NCBI RefSeq assembly: GCF_008831285.2
Contig: NC_045140.1
Span: forward strand, 10,104,505 to 10,168,504
DNA length: 64,000 bases
Reading direction: 5' to 3'
Source: Nymphaea colorata
Lineage: Eukaryota; Streptophyta; Magnoliopsida; Nymphaeales; Nymphaeaceae
This document shows, in pieces, positions 24,204-36,170 of the stretch; within the stretch, counting starts at the first letter, position 1, and every line of letters starts with the position of its first letter. Below the pieces are notes generated by a model. The model saw only the letters and a program-made list of their open reading frames with translations. It did no database searches and was not told the DNA's origin. The translations under genes were made by a program, and so were the position numbers.

Positions 24204-24581
24204 TCATGCCGCTTGAGGGGGAGGGAGTCCACATGCAGTGAAAGCTGCTCTGGTGATAAAGGATGGTAAGTGGAAAACGACTTGCACAACTTCAAGGCAT
24301 GAGTGGGGAAGGGCCCTGAGCAGCTCGCATAAGGCCTGACTGGGGGTCAATCCATTCTTCTCTACGTAGTGAACCACATCGGTGACAACTGAAGGCACGG
24401 ACCTCCCACATTCATAGAGCGTGCCAAATATGCCATGCAGGAAGTCAGTAAGGGCGTTTTCAGGGTCGACTGCTGCCTGTGCCAAGGCAAGGTCCATCAG
24501 CAGCGGAGCCAACGCCAACAACACCAACACCACCACCTTCCCGCTCCTCATCTTTGAGTGAGTTTCTCTGTTGAGCTTCAC
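24204..24581 (-). CDS. Small secreted four-cysteine protein, copy 1
   Basis: A single-exon 125-aa protein of no family I recognise. Residues 11-36 form a classical signal peptide (basic MRSGK, then a hydrophobic Leu/Val run) with a likely cleavage after ALAQA, at about residue 36. The mature protein of about 89 residues is predicted mainly helical and has four cysteines at 58, 85, 95 and 117 (C-X26-C-X9-C-X21-C), which could form two disulfides. It ends in a Pro-rich tail (GLPPPQAA). The pattern does not fit the eight-cysteine lipid-transfer proteins or the CC-containing prolamin-like ECA1 proteins. The first ATG is used, though Met11 would give the same mature protein. A TATA box lies 66-73 bp upstream. 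Two other intact copies share the window. Secretion is predicted and the function is unknown. Confidence 0.75.
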   Translation of the reverse strand: MKLNRETHSKMRSGKVVVLVLLALAPLLMDLALAQAAVDPENALTDFLHGIFGTLYECGRSVPSVVTDVVHYVEKNGLTPSQALCELLRALPHSCLEVVQVVFHLPSFITRAAFTACGLPPPQAA

Positions 24582-24646
24582 ACTTAGTTTGAAGCTTTGA
24601 ACGAGTCAGCCCACAACAACTGTTCCTGGCTATTCTCCGCCAAGAC

Positions 24647-24654
24647 ATATATAT
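24647..24654 (-). promoter_or_regulatory. TATA box of secreted-protein copy 1
   Basis: TATATATA on the minus strand within CATATATATACG, 66-73 bp upstream of the ATG. It is conserved at the same distance in all three copies. It implies a 5' leader of roughly 35-45 nt. Confidence 0.65.
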
Positions 24655-24810
24655 ACGCACCCTTCGTGAACAGGAACGCCAAAATTAATGCATTTTTGTT
24701 CCTTGATTCATTAAACAGATGGATCGTAATAATATATACGTTCGTTTAATTAATTTTAGTAAATGCATGGGGCCGTTTACTAATCGTTACTACTATTTTT
24801 TTATTGTAAA

Positions 24811-25892
24811 TGCATGGGGGAAACCGGCGATGGCCCACTATATAATGAAGGACGCTTGCCATAAGCCAACTGCTGCGCTTTTTCATTTGAGAATTGTCAG
24901 GACATAATTACTGATTTATGTAGATTCTCCTCTCAGCTAAGCTAAACATTTGATTTCGTCTAAAAAGACTTAAATTCATTTGATGCCTACCTTCTAAATA
25001 TGGCCAATGCATAGGCAATCATAATAATAGACTCAGACCTGGTTAGAAATTGCTCTGGGAGCAGGAACGAGTTGTTCATGTCTGGTCAATTTTGTGCCTC
25101 CTTCATAAATCCATGATTTTTCACATGAAGCTCTTTATTCTGCTGGTTGGTGTCTTTTCATTCGGTTTCTGTTGTTTTCTCCTTTTCCTTTTTGTTTTTC
25201 GGGTGTTTACCTCGGGCTGGGGATTGTTGTGTGATGGGGCAATCCTGAGATTTAGGCTTCGGTGTGCAGTGCAGCCCTTGGAGGAGATATTCAACTATCG
25301 TCTCTTGCTGAAACAGAATTAATTTGATATTTTCAGATTAATACTTGATAGGATCTTCATGCACACGAAACTTCAACCATTGAATCTGCATCTTTTCCTT
25401 TCATGCCTACGATGTAGGAAAAGGAAGGCCTCTATCCTGCTCATCGGCGTCTTTGCCAACGCTGTCCTCCAGCATTGCATTTCTTTCCAATTTCTTCCTC
25501 TTTTCCAAAGCCTCTGAAGGCCGCCATTAAACCTTTATGCAATGCATCTGACGGCCGCTCACCTTCATTCAACACCTAGCCTCTGTTTTCCATCCTGCTC
25601 TTCGCCTTGTAGCTCCACGATTGCGGCTGCTTCAAAGCTTCAAGCCAAGGATTGAAGACGGACACCCTCAGATGTCACACTCCTCTATTTCTCTCTCTCT
25701 CCCTCCCTCCTGCAAAAGCGAACTCCGATTGGGCGCAGTCAGGTTTGGTCTTCACGATCATAGACACTTTCATCTCAGTTTTCTTGTGGGAGCTCATATG
25801 TTAATGCTTGTTGATCCAATATCAGTGGCTATTTTAGATTTTTTTTGCCAAATTGTTACAGATCCAGTGTTCATTTGCCAAACCGGAGAATG
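24811..25892. other. Shared spacer of unit 1, deleted form
   Basis: This corresponds to 10,282-12,420 in copy 0 and 40,168-41,960 in unit 2. Relative to unit 2 it lacks about 30 bp near 25,247 and about 720 bp near 25,293. No gene is recognised. Confidence 0.5.
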
Positions 25893-26005
25893 ATGAAAGG
25901 CTAATCTTCTATCAGGTGCAACAGCATCCATTAATATTTGGGTTTGTTCATTGTTGTTATGAACCTGATTATATAGATACAGGCCTGTGCATGCCACATA
26001 CTCAT
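25893..26005. repeat. LTR-like direct repeat, left copy (unit 1)
   Basis: Begins TGAAAGGCTAATCTTCTATC. The partner (26,860-26,910 plus 30,402-30,500) is split by the hAT-type element. It flanks the gypsy integrase remnant, as in copy 0 and unit 2. Confidence 0.45.
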
Positions 26006-26209
26006 AATCGGGGTTGATTCATTTAATGCTGCCTTCTGCTCATTAGTGGGTTCCATACGGATGGTTCGCTTCTCAATGGGTGTCCGTGCAATGCTCTTTA
26101 ATGCGGGGACGAACCTCATGTCTTTAGTTACCATGTTGGTTAGACCCCTGACCAAGCTCAGTCACTCGATGGGTGCGGCTCAATCTCTTGAAAAGGGACC
26201 GATCTTGCT

Positions 26210-26840
26210 TTATAATTAATTTTTCTTAGTTGAACTTGCTTTTGACTGTGCCCAGAATATTGACTGATTTCTGTTGCCCTATGGCCTTCTCCTTCTCCTT
26301 TAACCCTTGACGTGCCCCATCGCGGCCTGCTTTTGATAGACTCCCTAGTTTGGGTCTTGATATGTTCGATTGACTACTTGGACTTGTATTAGGTTCACCA
26401 TCCTTAAAGATGTCTTTTTCTCAAAGACCTCAATTAATGTGGGGATCTCATAGCCATTTCATCTTGGCCTTCCCACGATGTCCCTTTCTCTTCATCCCTT
26501 ACAGGTTTTGCGGAGGCTCCTTAGGCAGCAAGATCTAGTGGTGGGCAGCTATAAATAGCCTCAAACAGGGTCACTTGGATACCTTAGTGAAAACGGGTAT
26601 TATAGGTCCACTCTCCCCAAGATAAGTGTTGGCTCCATGTATTTGGCCTTTCACTGGAAAAGCATCTAAGGTAAGCTTCCAAGGTTCGGTTTATGACTTC
26701 TCTTTGGCCATTAGTTTGGAGTTTATTAGAACTACTAAAGTTAATCTTGGTTCCCATAAGCTTAAACTATTTCCTTTAAAAGGTACTTTGGAAAATGGTA
26801 TCTCGATCACAAGTGATACTTATGGGTGCCTTGTATAGCT
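26210..26840 (-). pseudogene. Ty3-gypsy integrase remnant, unit 1
   Basis: In decayed minus-strand frames, ISITCDRDTIFQS corresponds to the second catalytic aspartate block (DRDPIF) of gypsy integrase, and LWEPRLTLVVLINSK is the frameshifted counterpart of the MGTKI block. It is parallel to 12,730-13,262. Confidence 0.6.
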
Positions 26841-27699
26841 TGCTAGTGTTCATATGTGTGTGTGTATATATATAAGAGTGAAACACAGGGATGGGGTTGG
26901 TGGTGAAAGGTAGGGCTGCACACGAGCCGAGTCGAGCTCGAGCTTGCCTAGCTCGAGCTCGACTCGGCTCACAAGCTCGAGCTCGAACTCGAGTTGAGCT
27001 GCCTAACACAAGCTCGAGCTCGACTCGATTATACAAAGTCGAGCTCAAACTCGACTCGCTTAACTCGATTAACTCGTTTAGCGCCACATAACTCTTCTTG
27101 CTCCCATTCTTAAACCAAACCAAATTAAGTTACGATTTTTTAATTAAAAGAGCGAAAACGATGTTCCATTGGATCATCAAGATTAAGCAGAAAGCACGCA
27201 AAGCGGTTAGTTGATAGAGTGCAACTCTTTTGATTAAGAAAAAGGCTATCAAACGTCAGTTGATAGAATGCATAATCATAACTAAGCCTTTCAATTTACT
27301 ATATTGTAAAATGCCTAATCTGCTAATCGACTTCATCTTTGTTCTTGTCCTCGGTAGTAAAATAAGGTCCATAAACAGACAAAGATACGAAGCGAAAGCA
27401 CACAAAGCTCATAGGCATCTGTGGCTGCTGCAGTGTTTGATGATTAGCTTAATCATGCCTTACTAAAACGTATCAGTATTAGAAGTTCATACACTTCCAG
27501 AACCTGTTTTACATTCACTAATGGACAGAAACTGCATCAGAAACATACAAGGTCACAATATTCCATTGGTCCTAATAGGTGGACCTCAATCGAACAAAAA
27601 TGCAGAACAACAAACATCAAAAAGGGAAAATAGATATTTAAGTATCCTTTGAATTGTGATGGTATGCAAGCAGAAGACTCGAATAATGCCTAAGGAAGA

Positions 27700-28845
27700 T
27701 GCAGGGGCTAATGTCTGGAATCTGGATAGCATCGTTCCTCAACATGAAATGCCCATATACCAATACTAAGATGCCCAAGAAGCATCACTCCAAGTCTGCA
27801 ACGTCCATACAGAAAACCATCAGCCAAATGAGGCAAGTTAGGTGAAAAGAAACTGGAGTTTTAGCCACAAGTGACAAGATTACCTGAAAGGATACCAGAA
27901 AGGCATGTGATACTTTTCAGTTCCTGGAGAAAAAAAAAAAAACAAAATATCAAGGACACCAGTGGTATACTGATATGGCAAACAGTTATCAATAGTTTCC
28001 AATCTTGCAAACAAACTAATGCCACAGAACTCAGTTGATTAGATATGTCAAAGTCTGAAATTTAGTACAGTATTCAGATTACCGTGCAATGTTTACAGCG
28101 AACACGAATACACGATCAAGGCACTCCATGAGTTGCATTTCTCTTTGAAATCTATAGGAAATGCTATCTATCTAAGTAACTCTTGCCTTACTTTGTCTGA
28201 TACACAAATACACCATCAGGTCTTCTACTCTTCTTACAAAGCCATCAATGTTAGGTTGCCCAATTATTTCTCTCCACATGTCTGACAAAAAAAATTCTGA
28301 ATTGTTAAACCCAACACAACTGAAAAAAATTGCATTGCTACCCATTATGAAAGCTTTTCATAGAATGTATTAGTGTGAACAATGCAAAAAACCAAATGGA
28401 ATATTATAAACAACGATGAAGCTACAATATCTGATATTTTGTTAGTTGTTACTGCATAATATGTTTGAGATGATGTTGAATCATGTCCTGCTATCTCATC
28501 TTCAGCAGTACCCTACAAAAAAACCAACAATAATGGATCAATAAACAACTTATATGACATATAAGCACGAATATATATTATATATATAGTTCAATAGTGC
28601 ACATCAAGCTACATAGAATCAATATTGCAGACTTTCAAGAATGGCCCTGGTACTTTCTTAATTTTTTGGAAAAGGAATCATAGTCTTTACCCCATTAGTC
28701 ACATTTATTTTATCACCACACGTCAATCAGATTGACAAAATCTTCTACCGTTTGAATATCTTTTCTTTTTCTGAGGCATTAACAGCAACCCTACCATCAT
28801 ATCCAGGGAATGATGCAAAATATTCTTCTGGTATTGTAACTAATA
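27700..28845 (-). pseudogene. Exon-like cargo inside hAT element, unit 1
   Basis: Several minus-strand segments read like exons of one unrecognised gene. They are EEYFASFPGYDGRVAVNASE (about 28,840-28,750), DMWREIIGQPNIDGFVRRVE plus DLMVYLCIRQSK (about 28,284-28,189), SISYRFQREMQLMECLDRVF (about 28,170-28,090), and EKYHMPFWYPF with RLGVMLLGHLSIGIWAFHVE (about 27,925-27,735). They lie in the same strand order with AT-rich spacers that look like introns. Some contain or abut stops. This suggests gene capture. The parental gene is unidentified. Confidence 0.4.
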
Positions 28846-29258
28846 AAAACCAACTTACAAATAACTACAGCTACAGGGAACACCAAAAGCTAGAACCAAG
28901 GGTGATACAACACCATATTGAACAAACTAAACAGGCCATTAGTGGCAAAAATAGGCTTCACAAGACAGGTAAAAGCATGCCTTGTCTCAGAGAATGGGAA
29001 CACACAGAAAAGCAAAACAGCATCAGCATCGACTTACTTTGACATGTTGCCAAAAAAGGAATGGTAAGTAATACTTTTACAAGGTAAAAGATTTTATTAC
29101 AAGTGAAGAGGAAGCGCTAGCAACTATATTCTTCAGCAGAAGATACTTAAGCCTCCACATATAAATCTGAAAAACGTTTTATGTAGCAAAGACAAATGAA
29201 AAACATCTAGTGCAACTTAAATGAAGTAAAGGAATCAAAACGTACTGGATATGAAATG

Positions 29259-30130
29259 CAAGCGTTGATGGCGTCTGAGGCAACAGTGGCAAGAGAAGGC
29301 AGCAGCAGTGATTTCTTGCGGCATTTGGGCAAAATCAGTTGGGAGGATGAGGAAGAAGAAGAACAACAAGGAGAAGAAGAAAGGAAGGCTGAAGGTACCT
29401 GGCGTTAATGCGGGAGCAGGAGTCCAGCAAGAGCGAGAGGGACACGTCATACATCTGAGGCTGTGAGGCAGCAGCTAGCGGCATTTGGGCAAAATCAGTT
29501 GGGAGGAGGAAGAAGAAGAACAAGGAGAAGAAGAAAGGAAGGCTGAAGTACCTGGCCTGAAGTCGGGATCAGAAGTCCAGCAAGAGCGCGAGGGACGCGT
29601 CACGCATCTGAAGCTGTGAGGCAGCAGCAGTGATTTCTGGAGGCATTTGGGCAAAATCAGTTGGGAGGAGGAGGAAGAAGAACAACAAGGAAAAGAAGAA
29701 TAGAAGGCTGAAGGGCTACCTGCCGTGAAGGCGGGAGCAGGAGTCCAGCAAGAGCGAGAGGGACGCATCACACATATGAGGCTTTGAGGCAGCAGCAGCA
29801 TGAGAAGGGGAAAGGCGACGATGCGTCTGAGGCAGCAACGGCGAGAGAAGGCAGCAACAGTGATTTCTGGCAGGTTTCATTTGGGCAAAATGAGTTGGGA
29901 GGAGGAGGAAGAAGAAGAACTGAAGAACAACAAGGAGAAGAAAGGAAGGCCGAAGGCGTACCTGGCGTGAAGGGGAGAGCAGGAGCTGCAGCAAGAGCGA
30001 GCGCCGAGACCCGAGAGGGACCACGGTCCACAGATGCGTTTGAGGATGTGAGGCAGCAGTAGTGAGAGAAGGGGAAAGGCGACGGAAGCGTATGAGGCAG
30101 CAGCGGCAAGAGAAGGCTGCATCAGTGGTC
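29259..30130. repeat. GA-rich minisatellite in hAT element, unit 1
   Basis: Tandem imperfect units of about 160-170 bp contain the anchors GTGATTTCTGG, CATTTGGGCAAAATCAGTTG and AACAACAAGGAGAAGAAG. Period and copy number were judged by eye. Unit 2 has the same array in better-preserved form at 45,407-46,290. Confidence 0.8.
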
Positions 30131-30401
30131 GACGGAAGAGGGGAAGACAACAAGATTCAAGAGAGAGAGCAGACGGGTCACGGGAAGAAGGAAGAGTGAA
30201 GACCGAACGGCGGAAAGGGAAGAGAAAAAAAAAATTACCCTAAACCGGTGAACCGGTTCATCTAATTCAATTGATTTAAAATAATGTGTCAAGTCGAGTT
30301 TAAACGAGTCAAGTTCTTGCAACTCGAACTCGACTCGTTTATAAATGAGTCAAGCTCGAGCCGAGCTTTTGCGAGCGAGTTCGAGTCGTTGTGCAGCCCT
30401 A

Positions 30402-30899
30402 GTGGAAGGCTAATATTCTATCAGGTGCAATAGTATCCACGGATATTTGGGTTTGTTCAACCTCGTTATATGTATAGGCCTGTGCATGTCACGTACTTAA
30501 AAAAGCAGGCCAGGGACCCAATGCAAGTGGGCAATGGGTACAGTTGGCCTTTCCTCAAAGGTTGTGTACCATGCACAGCTGTGATAATTGCACATGATCT
30601 TTAAGTGCAAATAGCAGTCAGGTACCTACAGTCAGTCAGATCAAGTAGCACATCAAACAAAACTTAATTGGGAACTTGTGAATTGCTGCCTGTAGAGTTT
30701 CCAAATTTTGTGGCGCTTTAGATGCAATATCAAATGCATGCTTCTACAAAAGAAAACTATGAATAAAGGAGGCAAAAATCATTTGACATTGTTCAATTCT
30801 ATACATAGAACATATGTTCACGATGAAAGTGCTTGTTAAAATTTGATTTACAAAGATAGTAAAATAAATACAAAGGAATCAGCAGTTACACAGGAATAC
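30402..30899. other. Shared block after the hAT element, unit 1
   Basis: This is the right part of the LTR-like repeat (30,402-30,500) and a spacer with a single unit of the minisatellite that is expanded in copy 0. No gene. Confidence 0.5.
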
Positions 30900-32225
30900 A
30901 GGAGAAATTTAAAGAAAATGACCATTATCGCTCACATCACAACCGTTGCCACTCTCCACAATATTGCCACAATTTGAATTCTCAATACTGACCCTCAAAC
31001 AAAACTTGTTAATTAGGCTGGGTTTGTTTCGAAGAGCCAGAAATTCCTTTTTCCCTAATGGCTTAGTGAAGAGATCAACAAGAGAGATCAACAAGCTTTT
31101 TATGAGATTGAACATATTTTGGAATCAAACTGCCACTTGCCACCATCAATCACCCATAACGAATATCAATTTGAATGTGTTTCGACCTATTATGAAAAAA
31201 GAGGTTCTTGGTCATATATAAAGTACTTACGTTTTTACAATATAGGACATCAGGTTTCTTGATCATCACTCTAATATCTTGAACTTGAAGAAGCCAAGTC
31301 AATTCGGCAACCATAGAAGCCATAGATCAATATTTTGCCTCTGTGCTTGACGTTGACATAGTGCTTTGTTTCTTGGCTATAAGATACAATTTGTGCCAAG
31401 AAAAGTGCAATATCCAAAAGTAGTTCGCCTTGAAAATTTACAGTCTGCCCAATCGGCATTTGAAAAAGCATGTAAGTACAGAGAGCAGTAAGCGAAGAAT
31501 CCTCTTGATGAGTTGAAAGTGGCTGACAAAGCTGTCGGTATATGAGAGCTTGGGTCCAGTAATGGTCAAACATTTCCCACAAGGGACCTATATTTGGTGG
31601 CATTTTCTATTTTGCTTTCCATTGAGAGAATCAAAATCTATTTTGATGGCCATTGGTGCAGATATTGGTTTATAATCAAGCATTTTTGTTTTTCTAGAAT
31701 ATCTTGAGTGTATTTGGCTTGGCTTACAAGTCCACAAGGTGTATAAAGCACCTCAATTTCAAGGAAATATTATAGCCTCCCCACATCCTTCACCCAGAAA
31801 TTCATTTTTTAAATGCTATGAAAACTTAAAAATGAGACGAGAACTACTTCTGCTAAGCAACATGTCATCCAGGTATACAAGAAGTGTAAGGCAATCACAA
31901 CCATGGTGATAAGGGGATATAGACAGATCATATTAGTTGGAAACAGAACCATATTGTAGAAGGAAATCACATAACCTTTCGAAACAAGATCTTGAGGCTT
32001 GTTTGAAGCCGTAAAGAACCATTTTGAGTTTCGAACATGAATCGGATGTCGAGAACTCTTGAAACCTAGAGGTCGAGCCATATATATGGTTCCTTGAAGT
32101 CCTCCATGAAGATTTTTTTATATCAAATTGTCTAATTTCCCATTTTTTGATGGTGACAAGAGATAAAATGATGCGACTACTTGATGGCCTTATAAGAGGA
32201 GAAAAAGTCTCCTTGAAATCTCATT
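30900..32225 (-). pseudogene. Copia-B reverse transcriptase/RNase H remnant, unit 1
   Basis: From right to left on the minus strand: an FSPLIRPSS-like RT start, IRQFDIKK, KMVLYGFKQASRS-like, the catalytic box variant YLDDMLL (about 31,870), an SSLTALCTYMLFQMP segment, and RNase H remnants ending in NSNCGNIVESGNG (about 30,950). It is more complete at its N-terminal side than copy 0. Frameshifts and stops are frequent. Confidence 0.75.
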
Positions 32226-32244
32226 CGTGTTGAGTCAAATACCA

Positions 32245-33856
32245 TTATGTACATGAAATGATTGAGAAAAATGAAATTTCAGTTGCTTATATGTCTACCA
32301 GTGATATGGTAGTTAATACCTTAATTAGGAAATTTCAAAAGACTTATTTTCCAAGCAAGTAGCCGCATGGACCTGAGGCATTTATAAAAGGTTGCAATGG
32401 AAAAAATTCTTTAAGGAAAAGATTGACACAAACCTTTGAATGCATTAATTATTAAGTTATGTTAGACAAGCCAAATATGAAAAACTACTTAACTAAGATT
32501 GATGAAGTCCATAATAGTGGGAGCAAACTGGCTGCAGTCTCATGTACAAGTGAGAGATATTGGGTAATAGCTATGGCTCTATCCTCTTTTCACTTGTAAC
32601 TATGAAGAAGCCCACTCACAGTTACAAGATAACTTGAACTGTATTTCAAAATAAATAATTCTCATTAATGATATTTGATTTGCAAACTAGTTTCCTGATT
32701 TTTCACAATAGCCCGAACCACAAGCTGGCTTATAGGGAATCCTATGAGGTTGGCATTAGATTGCCTAGCTCCTCTTTTACAGTTGATCATCTGGTTACTC
32801 ATGTTATGGTCTCAAAGAAGCAAACCTGAAAGATACTCACCTTTCTTTCTTTCTCTCTTTCTCTCTTTTGCTCTCTTTTCTTGTTGTTGATGCTTTCAGC
32901 TACATCGCTGGAAAACTTCAGCTGTTCGGTGCACAACAAATCTCCTGTTGAGGAGGTTGAAGGACTCTAGCGTGTGATCCACTACTGAAAACCCAATACC
33001 GTTGACTTCAAACAAAATTGGAACCTATGTTTAATTTCGTTATCTATTTTTGGCTTCAACTGTTGATTGATTATGATCATGCCATTACTTTGCATAGGAA
33101 AAGAGAAAATCATGGTGATTGATGACATTGGATATGAAGAGGATGAAGGAATGATACGTCTAAAGTGTCAGTTTAGGTGCTGATAAAAGATTCTTATAGA
33201 TGTAGTTGATGTTTAGTTTTCTTCATGCAGTTTGTATAATTGCCATTCCTTTTTTATTTCTTTTGGGAACAGCCGATCGAAAAACTGCCCAATTGCTGGA
33301 CAATTAATTTTTCTTTTGGCTTGAGCTGTTGTGTATTAATGCCATTTAACTTTATTTTATCAAGATAGATGCAGAATTATAAGACTTGGGTGGAAGCCTT
33401 TCTTCACCAGCTTTAGGCACGAATTGTGGAGGAACATGTGGAGAAGTTATAAGTGCACTCTTTCTAGGGTTGTTTTAATTGGATAGGTTGTATTCTTTTT
33501 TTTTCTTTTATGATGTAACCAGAATTATCGAATATCGTTAATAGGAAAGACAGAAAAAGATGCCTACACATTGTGGTGTCTTCTTCACTTAAACCAATGA
33601 ACCAAGCCGTATCAGCAAATAATATTGCTAATATGGTTGCCATTTGCCAACAAAACTAAAAGGATGCCGTTATCAGGAAAAAAATAAAAAAACAATATGA
33701 AAGCATATCGAATTTGTCCAAAAAAAAAAAGAAGATCAGACGCTGATCTAACCTAATACTGTGGTTTTCATACGTCCTGGTTCGATGAACTCTCAAGGCT
33801 AGGTTGCAGACCAGCCAATCAAGGAAGTCTCATCAATATGTAGCAACAGTCAGGAC
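32245..33856 (+). repeat. Copia-D tail block, unit 1
   Basis: This begins with a plus-strand Copia RNase H C-terminal remnant (EMIEKNEISVAYMSTSD) and continues into sequence of unknown nature. The part up to about 33,605 is present inverted at 20,338-21,727 and directly at 48,285-49,655. It joins the oppositely oriented Copia-B remnant at about 32,235. No intact gene is seen. Confidence 0.65.
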
Positions 33857-34501
33857 TAAAGAAGAAAAAGAGAACAAGGAGGAAGGAAAACCAGAATTAC
33901 GTGGTTCGGTTTTTGTAAACCTACATCCACGACCAGAAAGAAAACTCTTGCTTCTTTTTCTTATTTGGTTCCATGTTCATCACTACAATATATAGAGCAG
34001 AATGAAAACTGTAGAAATCATCGTGAGAGATTTCTGGACATGATGGTTATATCAGTTTCTCTCTTTTCCCTAACGTTTCAGTTTAAGAAACATGAGCAAG
34101 ATCTGGGTCATTATGACCTTTCTTCTTATCTTCTCTTCTTACGTTTCATTTTGAGAAACGTGAGCAGGATCATTTTCGTTTCCTCCTAACGTTGCAGGTT
34201 TAGAAGCATGGGCCAGATCAGAAGCATTATGGCTGACACGAGATTTGCAGTTTTCATTTGTTGAGGCCATAATTGAATGACGTTGCATCGGGACATCTTT
34301 CCTTTGCTGTTTTCATTAAATTGAGACATTGTCATCGACTTGAGCGTTGCAGCATAAAAACTTCCATGCTTGTCTTTGCAGCTGTCGATACCATAGTTGG
34401 ACGATGCAGTCGTTACAACATTTGAACTAAGACTTCCTTTTTGGCTGGATTGCTCATGATTGTTGTGGGCCACTTTAGGAAGATTAGAACAATTTCCTTT
34501 A
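33857..34501 (-). repeat. Copia-A element 1, 3' LTR
   Basis: 645 bp. On the plus strand it starts TAAAGAAGAAAAAGAGAACA and ends AATTTCCTTTA. The coding frame for the RNase H C-terminus runs close up to it from the right. Confidence 0.85.
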
Positions 34502-34509
34502 GTACGCCC

Positions 34510-34995
34510 CCGCAAACGAAAATGGCTGATGACGTTGAGTTTGTCTCGCAAGCTAAAGAATTGTTCTTTCCCCAAGGCCTTGGTGAGTATGTCTGCAATT
34601 TGGCCATGAGAATTGACGTATCTAATGATGAGGCGTCCTAAAGTGGTCATTTCTCGCACATAGTGATAATCGATCTGAATGTGTTTTGACCGATTATGGA
34701 AAACTGGTTTTCTTGCTAAATAAATTGCATTGATATTATCACAATGAAGGATGGGTGCTTTTGTAATGTATGCCAATATCTCGAAGGATTTGAAGGAGCC
34801 AAGTCAATTCTACAGCTATAGATGCCATAGAGCGGTATTCAGCCTCAGCGCTGGATCGAACAACAGTGGATTGCTTCTTTGCACTCCAAGAAATGAAATT
34901 AGCTCCTAGGAAGGTACAATAGCCTGTCGTGGTTCTTCTGGTGAGATGACATCCAGCCCAATCCGCATCGGAGAAAGCATATAGATCTAAGGTGC
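34510..34995 (-). pseudogene. Copia-A element 1 RNase H
   Basis: Motifs on the minus strand include a SAKKQSTVVRSSAEAEYR-like block (about 34,890-34,840), APILHCDNINAIYLARKPVF, HIQIDYHYVREM and GQIADILTKALGKEQF. A frameshift near 34,780 separates the first block from the rest. Confidence 0.75.
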
Positions 34996-35252
34996 TTTGA
35001 GAGAGGATCTGAATTCCATAGTCGGTAGTGCCTTTGATATATCAGAGAATACGAATGGCAATTTTGAAATGTGCTTGAGTTGGATTTTGCATAAATTGAC
35101 TGATGAAATTTACTGAAAAAGATATCTCTGGTCGAGTGATGGTCTGGTACTGTAATGATCCAACTATGGCACGATAAAAAGTGGGATCTAGATAAGGTGA
35201 AGTATCTAGAAGATCTAACTTAGTTGCCATAGGAGTGTTCATTGGTTTGCAA

Positions 35253-36170
35253 TCAAGCATTTGAGCTTTCTCCAATGTCTTGAGCACATTTTGTTTGAGT
35301 GAGAAAGAGGCCATCACGGGTGTGCAGAACTTCGATCCCAAGAAAATAGTTTAGCTGTCCCATATCTTTCACTGAAAATTTGACTTCAAGATTGGAGATA
35401 AAATTTTGAATTAGGCTGGAAGAGCTGCCTGTAAGGACCATATCATCAACATAGATTAAGAGAATAAGACAATCACCATTTTTATGAAATGTGAACATGG
35501 ATAGATCTGAATAACAACTCTGAAAACCGTAAGTGAAAAGAAAATCACTTAGTCTTTGAAACCAAGCTCTGGATGCTTGCTTAAGTCCATATAAAACTTT
35601 TCGAAGACGACAAACATGATGTGGTAGAAGAGGATCTTCAAACCTCGGTGGTTGAGTCATATAGATTGTTTCATGAAGCCATCCATGTAGGAAGACATTT
35701 TTGACGTCCAATTGTTAAATGCTCCAATGAAAGATGGTAGCAATAGAAAGTACAAACCGTATAGTAGTTGGTCGTATGACAGGAGAGAATGTCTCTTGAT
35801 AATCGATTCCTTCAACTTGAGTGAAAGCCCGAGCAACCAGGCATGCCTTTAGCCAATCAAGACTTGCATCGGGTTTGAGTTTAGATTTAAAAACCCATTT
35901 AGATCCAACGACGTTCATGTGTGGTTCTCTTGGAATTAAATTCCATGTGTTATTAGATCTCAATGCAGTCATTTCTTCTTCCATGGTTGCTCTCCACCCA
36001 TCATGATTTAGAGCTTGTTGTAGTCTTTTAGGCTCTTTTGGAATGCTGGAATAAGTGATATGAACATTGGCGTACTTGGGATTAGGTTTGTGGATGCCCG
36101 CCATAGCTCTAGTTATCATCGTTCGGTTTCCCCGAGATGTTGTCATCGGCAAGATTTTCCCATTTGACAA
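35253..36170 (-). pseudogene. Copia-A element 1 reverse transcriptase
   Basis: Two long frames carry the RT. The N-terminal frame (36,170-35,715) has WRATMEEEMTALRSNNTWNL and ETFSPVIRPTTIRFVLSIA. The central frame (35,711-35,253) has KQASRAWFQRLSDFLFTYGF and the catalytic LLIYVDDMVLTGSS. A stop or frameshift separates them at about 35,713. Upstream the frame joins directly to GAG-pre-integrase sequence, because the integrase core is deleted. Confidence 0.85.

Larger units (their letters stand above)
26911..30401. mobile_element. Non-autonomous hAT-type element, unit 1
   Basis: A 3,491-bp insertion begins TAGGGCTGCACACGAGCCGA and ends with GTTGTGCAGCCCTA, whose complement begins TAGGGCTGCACAAC. 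It is flanked by GTGAAAGG (26,903-26,910) and GTGGAAGG (30,402-30,409), an 8-bp target duplication with one mismatch. Copy 0 holds the empty site. Both subterminal regions are dense in CGAGCTCGA-type palindromic repeats. No transposase was found. The interior holds exon-like segments and a minisatellite. The 8-bp duplication and TAGGG ends support the hAT superfamily. Confidence 0.85.

Noticed and set aside
24460-24660. 66-codon minus frame overlapping the start of the secreted-protein gene
   Set aside because: Conserved only because it overlaps the real gene and its promoter in another frame. It spans the TATA box.
28745-28845. Possible captured WDHD1 WD40 exon in the hAT element
   Set aside because: EYFASFPGYDG weakly echoes EYLASVDGYGT in the WDHD1-like protein, but the surrounding residues do not align, so I left the cargo unassigned.
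29235-30153. Several overlapping Ser/Leu/Cys-rich frames
   Set aside because: They are readings of the GA-rich minisatellite inside the hAT element. Repeat structure explains the open frames.
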